From Trichomonas tenax (taxonomy: Eukaryota > Parabasalia > Trichomonadida > Trichomonadidae), in the NCBI GenBank assembly GCA_023091735.1, contig JALKBU010001076.1:1-17161 (forward strand): DNA of 17,161 nucleotides, in the 5' to 3' direction. Below, piece after piece: positions 16,308 through 17,161 of this stretch. Under the pieces are notes generated by a model. That model made no database searches, was not told the DNA's origin, and worked only from the letters and a program-made list of their open reading frames with translations. The number at the start of each line of letters is the position of its first letter. Position 1 is the first letter of the stretch. The position numbers and the translations under genes are program-made.

Positions 16308-16438
16308 ACGGCAGAGTTAGTTTTACAAGTTAGGGTCCCCCCATATAGAAAATAAATTTTTGAATTACTTACAAAATTAACGTTAATTTTATTTTGGAAT
16401 TCCTGACTTTATAAAATTTATTCAGTTTTAAAAATAAT
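16305..16438. repeat. Long direct repeat, copy 1
   Basis: 134 bp from TTTACGGCAGAGTTAG to TTTTAAAAATAAT, repeated nearly unchanged at 16529-16664. It includes the 18-bp palindrome AAAATTAACGTTAATTTT at 16373-16390. The copies differ mainly in the C-rich run (GGGTCCCCCCATATAG here) and a few single bases. Confidence 0.9.
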
Positions 16439-16528
16439 CCACGATTTCGCCACGAGTTCTGCGAACATCTTTTTATATAATTACTGAAATCGTAAACTAT
16501 AAAAACAATGATTTATTAATGATATATA

Positions 16529-16664
16529 TTTACGACAGAGTTAGTTTTACAAGTTAGGTTCCCCTCCTATATAGAAAATAAATTTTTGAATTACTTACAA
16601 AATTAACGTTAATTTTATTTTGGAATTCCTGACTTTATAAAATATATTCAGTTTTAAAAATAAT
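16529..16664. repeat. Long direct repeat, copy 2
   Basis: 136 bp, the second copy of the element at 16305-16438, same orientation, with 90 bp between the copies. It reads TTTACGACAGAGTTAG at its left end, GGTTCCCCTCCTATATAG in the C-rich run (2 bp longer), and has the same 18-bp palindrome at 16599-16616. High identity implies recent duplication or ongoing conversion. Confidence 0.9.
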
Positions 16665-16700
16665 TTATGACAAACTAACTAACTAAAAAAAGAAAGCGAA

Positions 16701-16987
16701 AACCCCTGCGGGGTTAAGCCGCAGAGCGGCAAGGACTTCGCCCACGCCCTAAAGGGCAAGGATTTATGAAGTAAGAAATTTTGAAAAATAATTTTAGTGG
16801 TTATGAGAGAAATTTATTCGGATTTCTTTTCTTCGGGACTTTGTCCCTCACGGGCTTTAGCCCGTTCCTCTTCTTCCTTCTTTTCTTCTTCTTCCTTTAT
16901 TCTTTTTGCGATCCATCTCGGATTCTTCTGTCTTCCTGCAGCAAGTACACACACACACAAATGAGCTCTCCAGCTTGCTTCGCAAGC
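16701..16987. repeat. Cluster of short G+C-rich mini-hairpins (right cluster)
   Basis: At least six tiny perfect stem-loops with 2-4-base loops: AACCCC-TGC-GGGGTT (16701-16715), GCCGC-AGA-GCGGC (16718-16730), GCCC-TAAA-GGGC (16746-16757), GGGAC-TTT-GTCCC (16835-16847), CGGGCT-TT-AGCCCG (16851-16864) and GCTTGC-TTC-GCAAGC (16973-16987). Between them lie a pyrimidine-rich tract (about 16865-16907) and a short CA run (about 16947-16959). The stems differ from one another in sequence but share design, like the double-hairpin elements known from some organelle genomes. No coding frame is credible here. Confidence 0.75.
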
Positions 16988-17161
16988 CTCCAAGCTGTGA
17001 TAAATGAATATATTTAATGATTTCGTGAAGTTTGCACGTTAAGATTTAAAGAAATGGGGTAAATTATGAGGTGCACCGAGTGCATCATGTTGATGATAGC
17101 ATAGAAAATGCACTTTTGAAAAATCGCTAGTTTGAGCCGAAAAACATGCAAAATTTGAGGA
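16988..17161. other. Right edge of window, nothing recognised
   Basis: AT-rich sequence with no gene, hairpin or repeat I can support; a gene could begin beyond the edge. Confidence 0.4.

Noticed and set aside
16152..16355. 67-codon plus-strand frame spanning the hairpin region
   Set aside because: It crosses a perfect palindrome and the start of the direct repeat, starts at TTG and has no protein-like pattern in its second half.
16701..16987. Bacterial-style rho-independent terminators or a CRISPR array
   Set aside because: The hairpins have different stem sequences, no regular spacing or conserved direct repeat, and no adjacent bacterial genes.
16781..17017. 78-codon plus-strand frame with Phe/Leu-rich segment
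   Set aside because: The hydrophobic stretch is only the pyrimidine-rich tract and hairpins translated; no ATG start.

Overview
This window looks like nuclear DNA of a trichomonad (Trichomonas or Tritrichomonas type). It is AT-rich and its genes have no visible introns. Two genes carry a TCA(+1)CTTTT initiator a few bases upstream of the ATG. Several stop codons overlap TAAA, the trichomonad polyadenylation signal. It also contains a BspA-type leucine-rich-repeat gene, a family greatly expanded in these parasites, and a mariner-size transposon with paired ends. I cannot name the species from sequence alone.

Layout. 1-2217, plus strand: a triose-phosphate/nucleotide-sugar transporter family gene (259-1395) preceded by a two-copy 29-bp tandem repeat, then a small hotdog thioesterase (1816-2217). 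2218-5278: no intact gene. It holds a decayed protein-coding remnant (about 2417-2760) and a dead mariner-like element with about 42-bp terminal inverted repeats (2849-4186), inside which fragments of a DDE transposase can still be read. 5294-6067, plus: a multi-spanning membrane protein beginning MCFN. 6356-12675, minus: an Sds3-like coiled-coil protein, a multiply broken BspA-like LRR pseudogene, and a 988-aa USP7-architecture protein whose catalytic Cys and His are both replaced. 12723-13036: a head-to-head intergenic region carrying about eight copies of a TTTG(A/T)C(A/G)TGTAAAT-like motif, often 21-22 bp apart. 13043-13609, plus: a TVP23-like Golgi membrane protein with no ATG at its expected start. 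14517-15608, minus: a probable divergent tubby-like protein. 15609-17161: no gene, but packed with short GC-rich perfect hairpins and two copies of a 135-bp direct repeat built around an 18-bp palindrome.

The genes are unrelated housekeeping, membrane and regulatory functions, not an operon or pathway. The most interesting points are the catalytically dead USP7 homologue, the phased repeat array in the shared promoter, the mini-hairpin clusters at the right end, the dated mariner, and the LRR pseudogene with a sharp base-composition change along its length. Start codons were chosen as the first ATG. Three reading frames (those containing the genes at 5294, 12675 and 13043) extend upstream only from TTG, which is not a normal start here; for the first two an internal ATG fits well, for the third it does not.
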